A DNA stretch of 64,000 bases, from NCBI GenBank assembly GCA_902729315.2, contig LR746271.1, forward strand, positions 3,556,001-3,620,000, read 5' to 3'. Positions 1-10,900 of the stretch are shown piece after piece. The position numbers were made by a program, and so were the translations under genes. The notes under the pieces were generated by a model. The model had not been told where the DNA came from. It saw nothing but the letters and a program-made list of their open reading frames with translations, and searched no databases. The stretch's first letter is position 1, and the number at the start of each line of letters is the position of its first letter. Source of the stretch: Spirodela intermedia (taxonomy: Eukaryota; Streptophyta; Magnoliopsida; Alismatales; Araceae).

Positions 1-187
1 ATTTACTGGTATATAAGTACCATGTTTTCTAGGTACTTCAATCAGGTCATGTTATTTACTGGTATACAAGTACCAGGTTTTCTTGGCACTTCAATTAGGT
101 CATCTTATTTGAATGTATTTTGTCATGTCATTTACTGGTACACGAGTACCATATTTTCTTGGTACTTCAATCAGGTCATGTTATTTG
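1..187. repeat. Three imperfect ~50-bp direct repeats
   Basis: Three similar blocks begin at about 1, 54 and 130. Each starts ATTTACTGGTA and continues with AGTACCA, TTTTCT and GGTACTTCAATCAGGTCAT, with substitutions between blocks. The second and third are separated by about 25 bp of extra sequence. The open frame running through this area looks like a by-product of the repeat; I recognise no protein in it. Confidence 0.6.
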
Positions 188-589
188 GAAGTATTATGTC
201 ATGTATCATGTCCTTTATTAGCTGTAAAAATTTGACATTACACAAAACCTTGAACTTCTTTTTACAGCAGTGGCCAATAATATCATTCCTCCATCATTTT
301 CAAGGTATTGTCAAGCATAAGTGTCTCCCAAGTATTTCTGTATGTAATTCTCAAATTTACTTCTCACAAAATGTAGTTTGAGGGATACAGAACTGAAATC
401 TTTTGGATGGTTTGCCTTGTTTACACGTATACAAGATTTCAGCAAAATCTTCATCTCCTGCATAGAGTTCTGTAGATATTTGAAACCACAGACTTCATTT
501 TCTGATTTGTGCTATCACCAAAGAAAACTTTTACATAAATGAAATCAACTCATATTTACACATATGGACTCTGTTGATAGTATCCTCAA
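188..589. other. AT-rich stretch, nothing recognised
   Basis: I see no gene, RNA or clear repeat here. It is AT-rich and lies between the short repeats and an inverted retroelement remnant, so it is probably decayed transposon sequence. Confidence 0.4.
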
Positions 590-1160
590 AATGTAATGAT
601 CTAACTAACATGTAGTCCACTTTCTCCCAGCTTCTGTTAATTTCTCGTTATAAGAAGCTACAAGATGACCTTCTCGAGATCATACAACTTTAATTCCAGT
701 AATGGATGCATCACATTCCACTACAAATAATCTATCAAAATTTGGCAGTGGTAGTATACGGGAAGAACTCGACTTTCTTTAATTAGAATAAAAGTTACAT
801 CTGCTGCTTCTATCTTGAAATTTGTTGCACTGATGGATGAGAGCAACAATTGAGTTGAAATTTCGAGTAAAAAATAATGGAAACAAAGTCAAGATAGCTT
901 CAACCTTTCTTTCATCTACTTTGATCTTATCTGCACTTACACTATACCCCAAGAAAATTAAACTTGAAGAATTGTACAGTTCCTTAATTTTTTAAATAAC
1001 TCATTTCGTTGTAGAACAATCAACACAGATCTCAAATGATGATGATATTCTTCTTATGTGGTACTATATCTCAAATAAACATCTGACCATTTTTGTCAAG
1101 AACAAAATGAGACTATCTATGCCCAGGAAAATAACATATTAGACCATATTGTCATGGTCT
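590..1160 (-). mobile_element. Degenerate Ty3/gypsy RT-RNase H remnant
   Basis: Read on the minus strand, broken frames give stretches typical of gypsy pol. FLGYSVSADKIKVDERKVEAI-like sequence, which follows the reverse-transcriptase palm, lies at roughly 880-960. An RNase H-like ECDAS...EGHLVASYNEKL stretch lies at roughly 640-730. Many stops and frameshifts are present, so it is dead. It is inverted relative to the large array that starts at 2735 and is probably a separate, older insertion of a related family. Confidence 0.6.
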
Positions 1161-2734
1161 ATCTAAAATTAGATGACAGGTATCGATCTCAACAACATTG
1201 TAGTAAATTTCATCAAAATAAACTTTTCCAATTGAAAATGTAACTAAAGAAATATCTGTAAATTGACTCGTACAAGAGGGAAATCTGTTAAGATCCTAAA
1301 AAATAGGTAGATGAAAACTGAATACACCTTCTTATGAACAAGGAGGATTCTATTAGAAGGCCCCTAAGAAATTGGATCGTCCTAAACAAAATAAAATGGT
1401 AAGATTTAGGCATGAATAAAATGTGCAAACTGAAAGATTTAGGCTAACTAAGCATGTGACCATCTATAAAAAACATAGTCTCTCATCTGTTTCATGGCCA
1501 ACTAATTTCATCTGTTTCTCATCAGAAATCTTAATATATTCAAAAAACTCTCACATTTAGAAATCCAATCAGTCTTCAAATGACTAGAGAGTAGTCCTCT
1601 TCAAACTTGTCATCTTAAGCTTCTTCATGACTTTCCTGACCGTCAAATTTATCTTCACCTACGGATTCTGTGAAGTTTACCTGTAAAGTTCATAACATCT
1701 GTAATATTTTGAAATATAGTAAGGTACATATGGATTCTTCTAAGAAGAGTTTCACTGACAAAGAACATAGTAAAGTACATATGTGATGTGAGTTAGTTGT
1801 TGTACAGTAAATCACATAAATTTAAAATTTCTAAAACTAGAAAATATAAATTTTTGGATATTTAGAAGTATTTCTGAATAAATATATTGATTGTAATTCA
1901 ATAAAACTTCCAAAAATAGCAGTAATTTTTCAAGTTGATCACACGGATGTAATATAATATTAGGTAATTATTCAGAATTTTCCTCTAAGAATACTATTTT
2001 CTATGAATTTTATAATAGAAAATGAAAATGAAATATATTTAAAATTTACGAAAATAAAAAATAAGGGTGCGGACATCAAGATGACGTCAGCCCCCGGAAA
2101 ACATGAATCAAACGGAAACAAAGTTCAGCCCGACAATTCTTACATCAGCAATTATAGACGATTTCATTGATCAAATTAAAATCTGTAAAAGTCGGAAGAA
2201 TCGTAATTAAATAAACTTTATCGTGGTAAATTTAAATCACATAAATTATCACTAAAGGAAGTGAAGATGGTGGTGTAGTGTCCACGGTTTTGAGATCAAT
2301 GAAATAGGTGTCGAATCATCTTCGACGACTGTCACCTAACGGAGAGGAGCTGGATGGAGGTGGGGCGCGTGTTAGGGAGCTTCATCCTCAAGTCCACACA
2401 ACAAGAGGAGGCTCTTCATTGCATCCGGTATGCTCTCAGGAGGCGGCGACTCGTCTCCCGGCGGATCGTCATCTTCCCGACGATGGCTTATTTCTCAATC
2501 AATCAGAGATGCTTTACTTAATAGATTTGCGATCCTTTTATCGTGAACTGCCCTTTCTATGAATAAATTACATTTTCATAGAACAATGCTTTTTTACAGT
2601 GCTAGAACACACATTGCTATCGTCATCAACAGTGCTAGAACACTGCTAGAACACACATTTGTCAATCAATAAGAGATGTTCTACTTAATGGATTCGCGAT
2701 CCTTTTATCGTCATCAACAGTGCTGATCGTAATT
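1161..2734. other. AT-rich repeat-flanking DNA without a gene
   Basis: No coding region is supported. Between about 2490 and 2734 there are short scrambled pieces also found inside the 5.2 kb unit, such as CAGTGCTAGAACACACATTT and AACTGCCCTTTCTATGAAT, plus a local duplication of GCGATCCTTTTATCGT. An open frame at 2308-2562 has no ATG start and no recognisable similarity. Confidence 0.4.
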
Positions 2735-2940
2735 TTTTTTACAAATATTCTGATTAGTTTGTTTTACACCTCATAAAAAAAATAAGTTTTCAGCACAAAT
2801 AAAGAAAAAAGAGGCAAGTTATGATAATTGACAACAAAAAAAAATATTACTTCATTCCGTTATATCTCTTCCTCTGCTCATGTACATACAACATCATACA
2901 GACTTCATTCATGGAGAGTGTTTGCCATATTTACCTCATT

Positions 2941-3406
2941 ACACAAATGAGCCCTGAGGAGAATAAGATTTTACAAGAACAAGTTGAAGAGCTACTAGAG
3001 AAAAGATTAATTTACAAAAGTATGAGTCCATGCTCAGTACCTATAATATTAGCTCCAAAAAAAGATGGAACCTAATGAATGTGTGTAGATAGTCGAGCAA
3101 TTAACAAAATCATAGAGAAATGTAAATTTTCACCAAAACAAGATGGAACCTGATGATATGCTTGACATGTTGTGTGGTTCCAAAATCTTAGCTAAAACTG
3201 ATCTTAAAAGTGGGTATCATCAAATTCAGATTCATCCAAGTGATGAATGGAAGACTGCCTTCAAGATGAAAGTAGAATTATATGCCAGGTTGTTGATGCC
3301 ATTTGGCTTATCTAATACCCCTACTACTTTTTATGCAAATAATGAATCAGGTATATTGAAGATTTTCAAAGAAAATTTATTATTGTCTATTATAATGACA
3401 TTTTGA
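2941..3406 (+). pseudogene. Ty3/gypsy reverse transcriptase fragments (copy A)
   Basis: Two broken reading frames carry classic gypsy RT sequence. The first, at about 2947-3075, has [20 protein letters not shown] followed by APKKDG, the 'P..SPVVLVKKKDG' block, and stops at once. The second, from 3143, has [17 protein letters not shown] and later [12 protein letters not shown], the RT fingers and palm. The catalytic FDDILIYS-type block at about 3385-3420 is degraded and out of frame. The same fragments recur at 8161-8626 and 13482-13947. This is a dead polymerase relic, not a host gene. Confidence 0.85.
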
Positions 3407-3862
3407 TATACAGTACCACAAAGGAAGACCATCATCATCATTTGAGATCTATATTGACTATTTTACTTCAAATTTAGTTTTTATGAGATAAATAAAAGTG
3501 GATAAATGAAAGGTTAAAGATATTAAAGATTGGCTAATTCCATAGAATACATATGATGTTCGTAGTTTTCATGGCTTAGCATTCTTTTCTACAAGATTTA
3601 TTTGTAATTAAAGAAGAATTAAGTTCTCCCCCTATATGAATACCGTCAATTTTTCATAAATTATTTCAAATAGAATGTGATACTTTAATTACTGAAATTG
3701 GCGTTGTATTATTGTAAAGCATATGAATTAAAATTATTTGAAACTTTAAGGTTGCATAGTCACTTTTTATACTGAAAAATTTACAGAACCAAGAATAAAG
3801 CGGACTACGTATGAATTAAAATTTTCTATTGTGGTTAAATCATTACATACTTGGGAACACTA

Positions 3863-4545
3863 CTGATGCAACAGTAACGTGGAAGAACAACGAGATATGC
3901 GTTTGAAACTCCAAAGCTCTAATCCTGGGGAGGAAACCTGCTTCTGAATCCACAAATTCGGGTCTTTAACCCCTTGAATCCACAACAGGGTGTCTGAATT
4001 CACACCCAAGAGGAAGAGGTTCTCACAGTATAGAGAAATGATTCACCTAAAAACTGAGGACCTCAATTATAATAAAGGACTTTATATAGGCCTAGAAAGG
4101 AGGTTTGGCACTCCCAAAAAGAGAATCCTGACAAATCGTGGGGATAGAGTCTGACAAGCTGAGATCTTGGGCAGATCTTCTAAAAATAGCCTGACTAACT
4201 CTAAAATGACTTAAAACAGACTTTAACAATCAGAGATCCTAAGCAGATCTTAGGTACAAAATCTGACAGTCAGAGATCCTAAACAGATCTTAAGTATAGA
4301 TTAAACCACATTTAAGTCTCTTCTAGAAAGAAAGAGACATAAAGTAGAAAATGAATAATACTTTTTGGGCCTCCAGCCGCTGGTGACATATGTGGACTTC
4401 TTTTTTATCACCTTTCATTTTATGGCCAAAATTTAGGATAAGTGCGCCCAAACTTGTGTCTTCGGTTACATCAATCTCTCTTTTTCCAAGAAAGCTCGAC
4501 CTCAAGTCTTCATTTGAATCATTGTCGTACTCATATATATATCAC
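3863..4545 (-). mobile_element. Inverted LTR-like insert inside the RNase H segment
   Basis: RNase H-like sequence with ATTAAAATTTTCTATTGTGG and AAATCATTACATACTT occurs just before this block and again just after it (about 4685-4745), so the block interrupts and duplicates that segment. It begins TGATGCAAC and on the minus strand contains a CTATATAAAG TATA-like motif near 4082-4092, as expected for an LTR read in reverse. It has two internal CAGAGATCCTAA-CAGATCTTA repeats near 4230-4300. The exact right end is uncertain. Copies lie at about 9083-9765 and 14404-15086. Confidence 0.5.
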
Positions 4546-4559
4546 TAACACTGAATATG

Positions 4560-5830
4560 AGTGAAATAGTCATATTTGATACTTCAATTATAGAAATTAG
4601 AGTTGCATTATCCTAACAAGGTCGTTCAGTCGCCTTTTATTGTGAGAAATTAATAGAACCCAGAATAAAGTAGGCTACATATGAATTAGAATTTTATGTT
4701 GTGGTTAAATCATTACATACTTTGGAACATTACTTGATTCCATGAGAATTTATTTAATTTACTGACCATGAAGCTTTGAAATCAATCAACAGTTAGACCA
4801 CTATCAACATAGTACATGCTAGATAGATTTTATTTATTCGAAAGTTTATTTCTGTGATAAAACACAAATCAGTAAAATGACACAAAGTGGCTAATACATT
4901 GAGCTGAAAACTAGTATTTCTGATTACAATAAGAGGAAAAGTTAATGGTTTTGAATATCTGACAGAACTCTATGCAGGAGATGAGGATTTTGCTCAAAGA
5001 TGATATATGTGTTAATAAGGTAAACCATCTATTGGATTTCACATTCTCGAGGATTTTATTTCACAAAAATAAATTATGTATCCCTTGAACTTTTTTCCGT
5101 TAGAAGTTAATTCGAGAATCATATGTAGGAGGACTAGGGAGATACTTAGGCCATGACAAGACCTTAAAAATGATAGAAGAATACTATTACTGGCCATAGT
5201 TTAAAAAAAACAGTTGAAGGTTTTGTGCAAAGATGTCAACTTTGTCAAGTCAATAAAAAACAGTGCTAGAACACACATTTGTACACTACATTTTCCATTT
5301 CAGATAATGCATAAACTGCCCTTTCTATGAATTTTATTTTAGGATTACCACGTACTCAAAGAAGAGCAGATTTTATTTTTGTGATCGTAGATAATTTTTC
5401 AAAAGATGACACATTTTATTGCATGTAAAAAGACTATTGATGCTGTTCAAGTAGTATATTTATTTTTTAAGGAAAAAGTTCATTTGCATGAAGTTTCTAA
5501 GACTATTATCTCTAACATAGATTCAAAAAAAAAAAATCTCATTTCTTGCGTACTCTTTGAAACAGACTTCACTCATGCTTAAAATTCAGTACTACGAGTC
5601 ATCCACAAACCGATAGACAAACAAAAGTGGTTAACAGGACAGTTTGTAATTTAATCCATTGTTTTCAGAAGACAAACTAAGACAATAGGATCTTACCTTA
5701 GCTCAATTTAAATTTGCATACAATTCTATGATAATTTTATGGGTTAAGGCTAAAACTATATTATTTATTAATTATTAACTCATGATAATGAAAACTTATC
5801 AGCCTTCTAACATAATCCTCATTTTTCATA
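4560..5830 (+). pseudogene. Gypsy RNase H and integrase remnants (copy A)
   Basis: Successive broken frames read as the RNase H end (TDHEALKSIN), the linker and zinc-binding region, and then the integrase core near 5340-5620. The core shows [20 protein letters not shown] and later SHPQTDRQT-like sequence. An A-run near 5526 is 12 bases in copies A and B but 11 in copy C, which shifts the frame: only copy C keeps a 69-residue open stretch at 15947-16156. Stops are frequent and no active integrase is encoded. Confidence 0.75.
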
Positions 5831-6335
5831 AGACGATTTAAACTGTTTCTACTCCCTATTTTCTAGGATCATAACAGATTTCCCCTTTTATAGGTTAGTT
5901 ATCACTAATTTTTGGCCTATAATAGGTTCCCCCATGTAAACCCAAGGAGACACGTTTTTTTATGAATCAAATTTTGAGTTCCTTTCCTTTTTGGAGGTTC
6001 TTCCCTTCTACTGATGGATTCTAGTATCCCTGTGGACTCAAGGAGCCATTTTTAATCTTGTGGACAAGGACTTTTCAACCAAAACACGTTCATTTCAGAT
6101 TCAAGTTCGTGATCTTGTTTTCAAAATATATACCCAAAGTTGAAACGTGATTAGGTTGTCAATTCATCAAATTTTTGTTGTGTCAACTTTGATGAGATAT
6201 TAGAGAAAAGGTTGCTTCGCAATCATTTTTTAAGTTAAATGATGTCTGTATGGCATCAAAACGTATTGATGCTTTATTGAACGAAGGAAAATCTCGAACT
6301 TCAAATTTCATCACAAATTTCAACTGCTAACAATA

Positions 6336-6815
6336 ATGAAAGAAAAATCTTTTTCAAAGAAAAATACTTTTCAAAGAAAAATCTTTTTCAAAGAAAAATC
6401 CTTTTCAAAGAAAAATCTTTTTCAAAGAAAAATCGTTTTCAAAGAAAAATCCTTTTCAAAGAAAAATCCTTTTCAAAGAAAAATCCTTTTCAAAGAAAAA
6501 TCTTTTTCAAAGAAAAATCCTTTTCAAAGAAAAATCCTTTTCAAAGAAAAATCTTTTTCAAAGAAAAATCCTTTTCAAAGAAAAATCCTTTTCAAAGAAA
6601 AATCTTTTTCAAAGAAAAATCTTTTTCAAAGAAAAATCCTTTTCAAAGAAAATTTTTTTTCAAAGAAAAATCCTTTTCAAAGAAAAATCTTTTTCAAAGA
6701 AAAATCCTTTTCAAAGAAAAATCTTTTTCAAAGAAAAATCCTTTTCAAAGAAAAATCCTTTTCAAAGAGAAATCCTTTTCAAAGAGAAATCCTTTTCAAA
6801 GAAAAATCCTTTTCT
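6336..6815 (+). repeat. 17-bp minisatellite in gag (copy A, ~28 units)
   Basis: Tandem array of AAAGAAAAATCCTTTTC, with C/T variation at one position (ATCTTTTTC or ATCCTTTTC) and rare ATCG. Because 17 is not a multiple of three, the reading frame moves through all three frames and returns after 51 bp, always giving the same 17-residue peptide KEKSFSKKNPFQRKILF with small changes. The array stays open without stops. It lies between a gag piece and the zinc knuckle. Unit count is estimated from length. Confidence 0.9.
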
Positions 6816-6889
6816 TCACTTTCAATAACGTCAGCTGCAAGTGTATCTCTTACTAGTGGGCGAAACTGTTTTTAAAGAAATACATATGT

Positions 6890-7330
6890 ACCTAACTCTG
6901 TTCCAAAATGTTACAGATGTACTGAAGAAGATCACAAATCAAATGTTTGTCCAAAATGTGGTGCTGTGAATTTCACATTGGCCATAAATGAAGATGAAAT
7001 TGAGGGTGCATAAGACAAGGAAGAAAATTCAGATAATGTTATTGAAGGTGAAGAAAAAGAAGACTTTGGTCACTCACTAGTCATTCGAAGGCTGATGTGT
7101 GCACCAAAGAATCAAGAAATATTATTTTTTAGGACAAAATGTATTGTTGATGAGAAGATATGTGATGTGAGTATTGACTATGGTAGTAGTGAAAATATTA
7201 TTTCTTCTGTATGAAACTAGACTTATAGAGACCTGTTCAGTTAAGTTCTAAATGGGAAAATTTTATTTTCAAAAAATTGACTGTGATGTTGTTGAGATGG
7301 ATTCTTCTGATCTAATTTTAGGTAGACCAT
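6890..7330 (+). pseudogene. Gag zinc knuckle and aspartic protease relic (copy A)
   Basis: A CCHC knuckle is readable at about 6912-6955 as CYRCTEEDHKSNVC (C-X2-C-X4-H-X4-C). After acidic sequence comes CIVDEKICDVSIDYGSSENI, matching the gypsy protease active-site region, where D-T/S-G is changed to D-Y-G. DLILGRP, the usual protease end, follows near 7315. Several stops break it. Copies are at about 12230-12650 and 17090-17530. Confidence 0.75.
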
Positions 7331-7359
7331 AGCGATATTATTTAGCCTATTTTAAAGGT

Positions 7360-7915
7360 AAATGAATACTCTTTAGCCTATTTAAAGGCACCTCCTGTAG
7401 CCCTAGAGGCAAATCAAGACTCTTTAGCAACATCATATTTTTCAATATAATTTCATGAGTTTCTTCTCTGGAAGTTCTCTCCTTCTGCTGGTGGACTCTA
7501 GCACCCCAATGGACTCAATGAACCCTTTTCTTGATTCTGTGGATTCAGAATCACCCCCTTGTGGACTCAACAGAAGGGATAACCATTAGAGCACATTTTT
7601 CCAGGATTTAACACGTGTCTTCGACCCCCACAATATTAGAGTTGATCACAACTCTTTCAAGTCATTCCCTTCTCCACTTTCGTTGCGTCAATTTCGGATG
7701 AAATTTGAAATCGAAACGAAAATTTAAATTTAAAAATTGAATTTCAGGTGAAATGTAAAAACTAGTAAGAAACAGATATATCGGCCTAATTTCATAACTG
7801 GGCCAGCTTAGTAAAGTGGGCCTCAAGCTGCAATAATAATGGGCTTCAATATGTGTCTATTGTGGGTTTCACGCTACTTCAGTAGTGGGCTTCAAGTTTT
7901 GGGCTACATCACCAT
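7360..7915. mobile_element. Rearranged LTR: forward 3' half joined to inverted 5' half
   Basis: 7375-7700 matches the downstream half of the LTR at 18296-18892 in forward orientation: the TATTTAAAGGCACC TATA region, GGACTCTAGCACCCC, and an end near GTTGCGTCA. Directly after it, 7703-7915 matches the upstream half of the same LTR in reverse orientation (ATCGGCCTAATTTCATAACTGGGCCAG, ending TTTTGGGCTACATCA). Two LTR halves therefore meet tail to tail. The same junction is present in copies B and C, so it predates the tandem amplification. Confidence 0.65.
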
Positions 7916-7950
7916 GCCAGTAGAATTTAGATGCAGGACACCTGGAAAGT

Positions 7951-10900
7951 AATGTTTTTTACATATATGCTGATTAGTTTGTTTTACACCTCATAAAAAA
8001 AATAAGTTTTCAGCACAAATAAAGAAAAAAGAGGCAAGTTATGATAATTGACAACAAAAAAAAATATTACTTCATTCCGTTATATCTCTTCCTCTGCTCA
8101 TGTACATACAACATCATACAGACTTCATTCATGGAGAGTGTTTGCCATATTTACCTCATTACACAAATGAGCCCTGAGGAGAATAAGATTTTACAAGAAC
8201 AAGTTGAAGAGCTACTAGAGAAAAGATTAATTTACAAAAGTATGAGTCCATGCTCAGTGCCTATAATATTAGCTCCAAAAAAAGATGGAACCTAATGAAT
8301 GTGTGTAGATAGTCGAGCAATTAACAAAATCATAGAGAAATGTAAATTTTCACCAAAACAAGATGGAACCTGATGATATGCTTGACATGTTGTGTGGTTC
8401 CAAAATCTTAGCTAAAACTGATCTTAAAAGTGGGTATCATCAAATTCAGATTCATCCAAGTGATGAATGGAAGACTGCCTTCAAGATGAAAGTAGAATTA
8501 TATGCCAGGTTGTTGATGCCATTTGGCTTATCTAATACCCCTACTACTTTTTATGCAAATAATGAATCAGGTATATTGAAGATTTTCAAAGAAAATTTAT
8601 TATTGTCTATTATAATGACATTTTGATATACAGTACCACAAAGGAAGACCATCATCATCATTTGAGATCTATATTGACTATTTTACTTCAAATTTAGTTT
8701 TTATGAGATAAATAAAAGTGGATAAATGAAAGGTTAAAGATATTAAAGATTGGCTAATTCCAAAGAATACATATGATGTTCGTAGTTTTCATGGCTTAGC
8801 ATTCTTTTCTACAAGATTTATTTGTAATTAAAGAAGAATTAAGTTCTCCCCCTATATGAATACCGTCAATTTTTCATAAATTATTTCAAATAGAATGTGA
8901 TACTTTAATTACTGAAATTGGCGTTGTATTATTGTAAAGCATATGAATTAAAATTATTTGAAACTTTAAGGTTGCATAGTCACTTTTTATACTGAAAAAT
9001 TTACAGAACCAAGAATAAAGCGGACTACGTATGAATTAAAATTTTCTATTGTGGTTAAATCATTACATACTTGGGAACACTACTGATGCAACAGTAACGT
9101 GGAAGAACAACGAGATATGCGTTTGAAACTCCAAAGCTCTAATCCTGGGGAGGAAACCTGCTTCTGAATCCACAAATTCGGGTCTTTAACCCCTTGAATC
9201 CACAACAGGGTGTCTGAATTCACACCCAAGAGGAAGAGGTTCTCACAGTATAGAGAAATGATTCACCTAAAAACTGAGGACCTCAATTATAATAAAGGAC
9301 TTTATATAGGCCTAGAAAGGAGGTTTGGCACTCCCAAAAAGAGAATCCTGACAAATCGTGGGGATAGAGTCTGACAAGCTGAGATCTTGGGCAGATCTTC
9401 TAAAAATAGCCTGACTAACTCTAAAATGACTTAAAACAGACTTTAACAATCAGAGATCCTAAGCAGATCTTAGGTACAAAATCTGACAGTCAGAGATCCT
9501 AAACAGATCTTAAGTATAGATTAAACCACATTTAAGTCTCTTCTAGAAAGAAAGAGACATAAAGTAGAAAATGAATAATACTTTTTGGGCCTCCAGCCGC
9601 TGGTGACATATGTGGACTTCTTTTTTATCACCTTTCATTTTATGGCCAAAATTTAGGATAAGTGCGCCCAAACTTGTGTCTTCGGTTACATCAATCTCTC
9701 TTTTTCCAAGAAAGCTCGACCTCAAGTCTTCATTTGAATCATTGTTGTACTCATATATATATCACTAACACTGAATATGAGTGAAATAGTCATATTTGAT
9801 ACTTCAATTATAGAAATTAGAGTTGCATTATCCTAACAAGGTCGTTCAGTCGCCTTTTATTGTGAGAAATTAATAGAACCCAGAATAAAGTAGGCTACAT
9901 ATGAATTAGAATTTTATGTTGTGGTTAAATCATTACATACTTTGGAACATTACTTGATTCCATGAGAATTTATTTAATTTACTGACCATGAAGCTTTGAA
10001 ATCAATCAACAGTTAGACCACTATCAACATAGTACATGCTAGATAGATTTTATTTATTCGAAAGTTTATTTCTGTGATAAAACACAAATCAGTAAAATGA
10101 CACAAAGTGGCTAATACATTGAGCTGAAAACTAGTATTTCTGATTACAATAAGAGGAAAAGTTAATGGTTTTGAATATCTGACAGAACTCTATGCAGGAG
10201 ATGAGGATTTTGCTCAAAGATGATATATGTGTTAATAAGGTAAACCATCTATTGGATTTCACATTCTCGAGGATTTTATTTCACAAAAATAAATTATGTA
10301 TCCCTTGAACTTCTTTCCGTTAGAAGTTAATTCGAGAATCATATGTAGGAGGACTAGGGAGATACTTAGGCCATGACAAGACCTTAAAAATGATAGAAGA
10401 ATACTATTACTGGCCATAGTTTAAAAAAAACAGTTGAAGGTTTTGTGCAAAGATGTCAACTTTGTCAAGTCAATAAAAAACAGTGCTAGAACACACATTT
10501 GTACACTACATTTTCCATTTCAGATAATGCATAAACTGCCCTTTCTATGAATTTTATTTTAGGATTACCACGTACTCAAAGAAGAGCAGATTTTATTTTT
10601 GTGATCGTAGATAATTTTTCAAAAGATGACACATTTTATTGCATGTAAAAAGACTATTGATGCTGTTCAAGTAGTATATTTATTTTTTAAGGAAAAAGTT
10701 CATTTGCATGAAGTTTCTAAGACTATTATCTCTAACATAGATTCAAAAAAAAAAAATCTCATTTCTTGCGTACTCCTTGAAACAGATTTCACTCATGCTT
10801 AAAATTCAGTACTACGAGTCATCCACAAACCGATAGACAAACAAAAGTGGTTAACAGGACAGTTTGTAATTTAATCCATTGTTTTCAGAAGACAAACTAA

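Larger units (their letters stand above)
2735..7950 (+). mobile_element. Gypsy-derived tandem unit, copy A
   Basis: First of three head-to-tail copies of a decayed Ty3/gypsy mosaic. In order it contains: RT pieces; a duplicated RNase H segment flanking an inverted LTR-like insert (about 3863-4545); RNase H and integrase pieces (about 4560-5830); a gag piece; a 17-bp minisatellite; a gag zinc knuckle and aspartic protease piece (about 6890-7330); and a rearranged LTR (about 7360-7915). The order reads RT-RH-IN-gag-PR because the unit is circularly permuted relative to a normal element. No full-length gag or pol frame survives. The near-identity of the copies suggests recent amplification of an already dead element. 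Confidence 0.85.

Noticed and set aside
6336-6875. Open frame of 179 residues as a host Lys/Ser-rich protein
   Set aside because: It is the translation of the 17-bp minisatellite inside a retroelement gag relic; the same frame recurs at 11556-12146 with other unit numbers.
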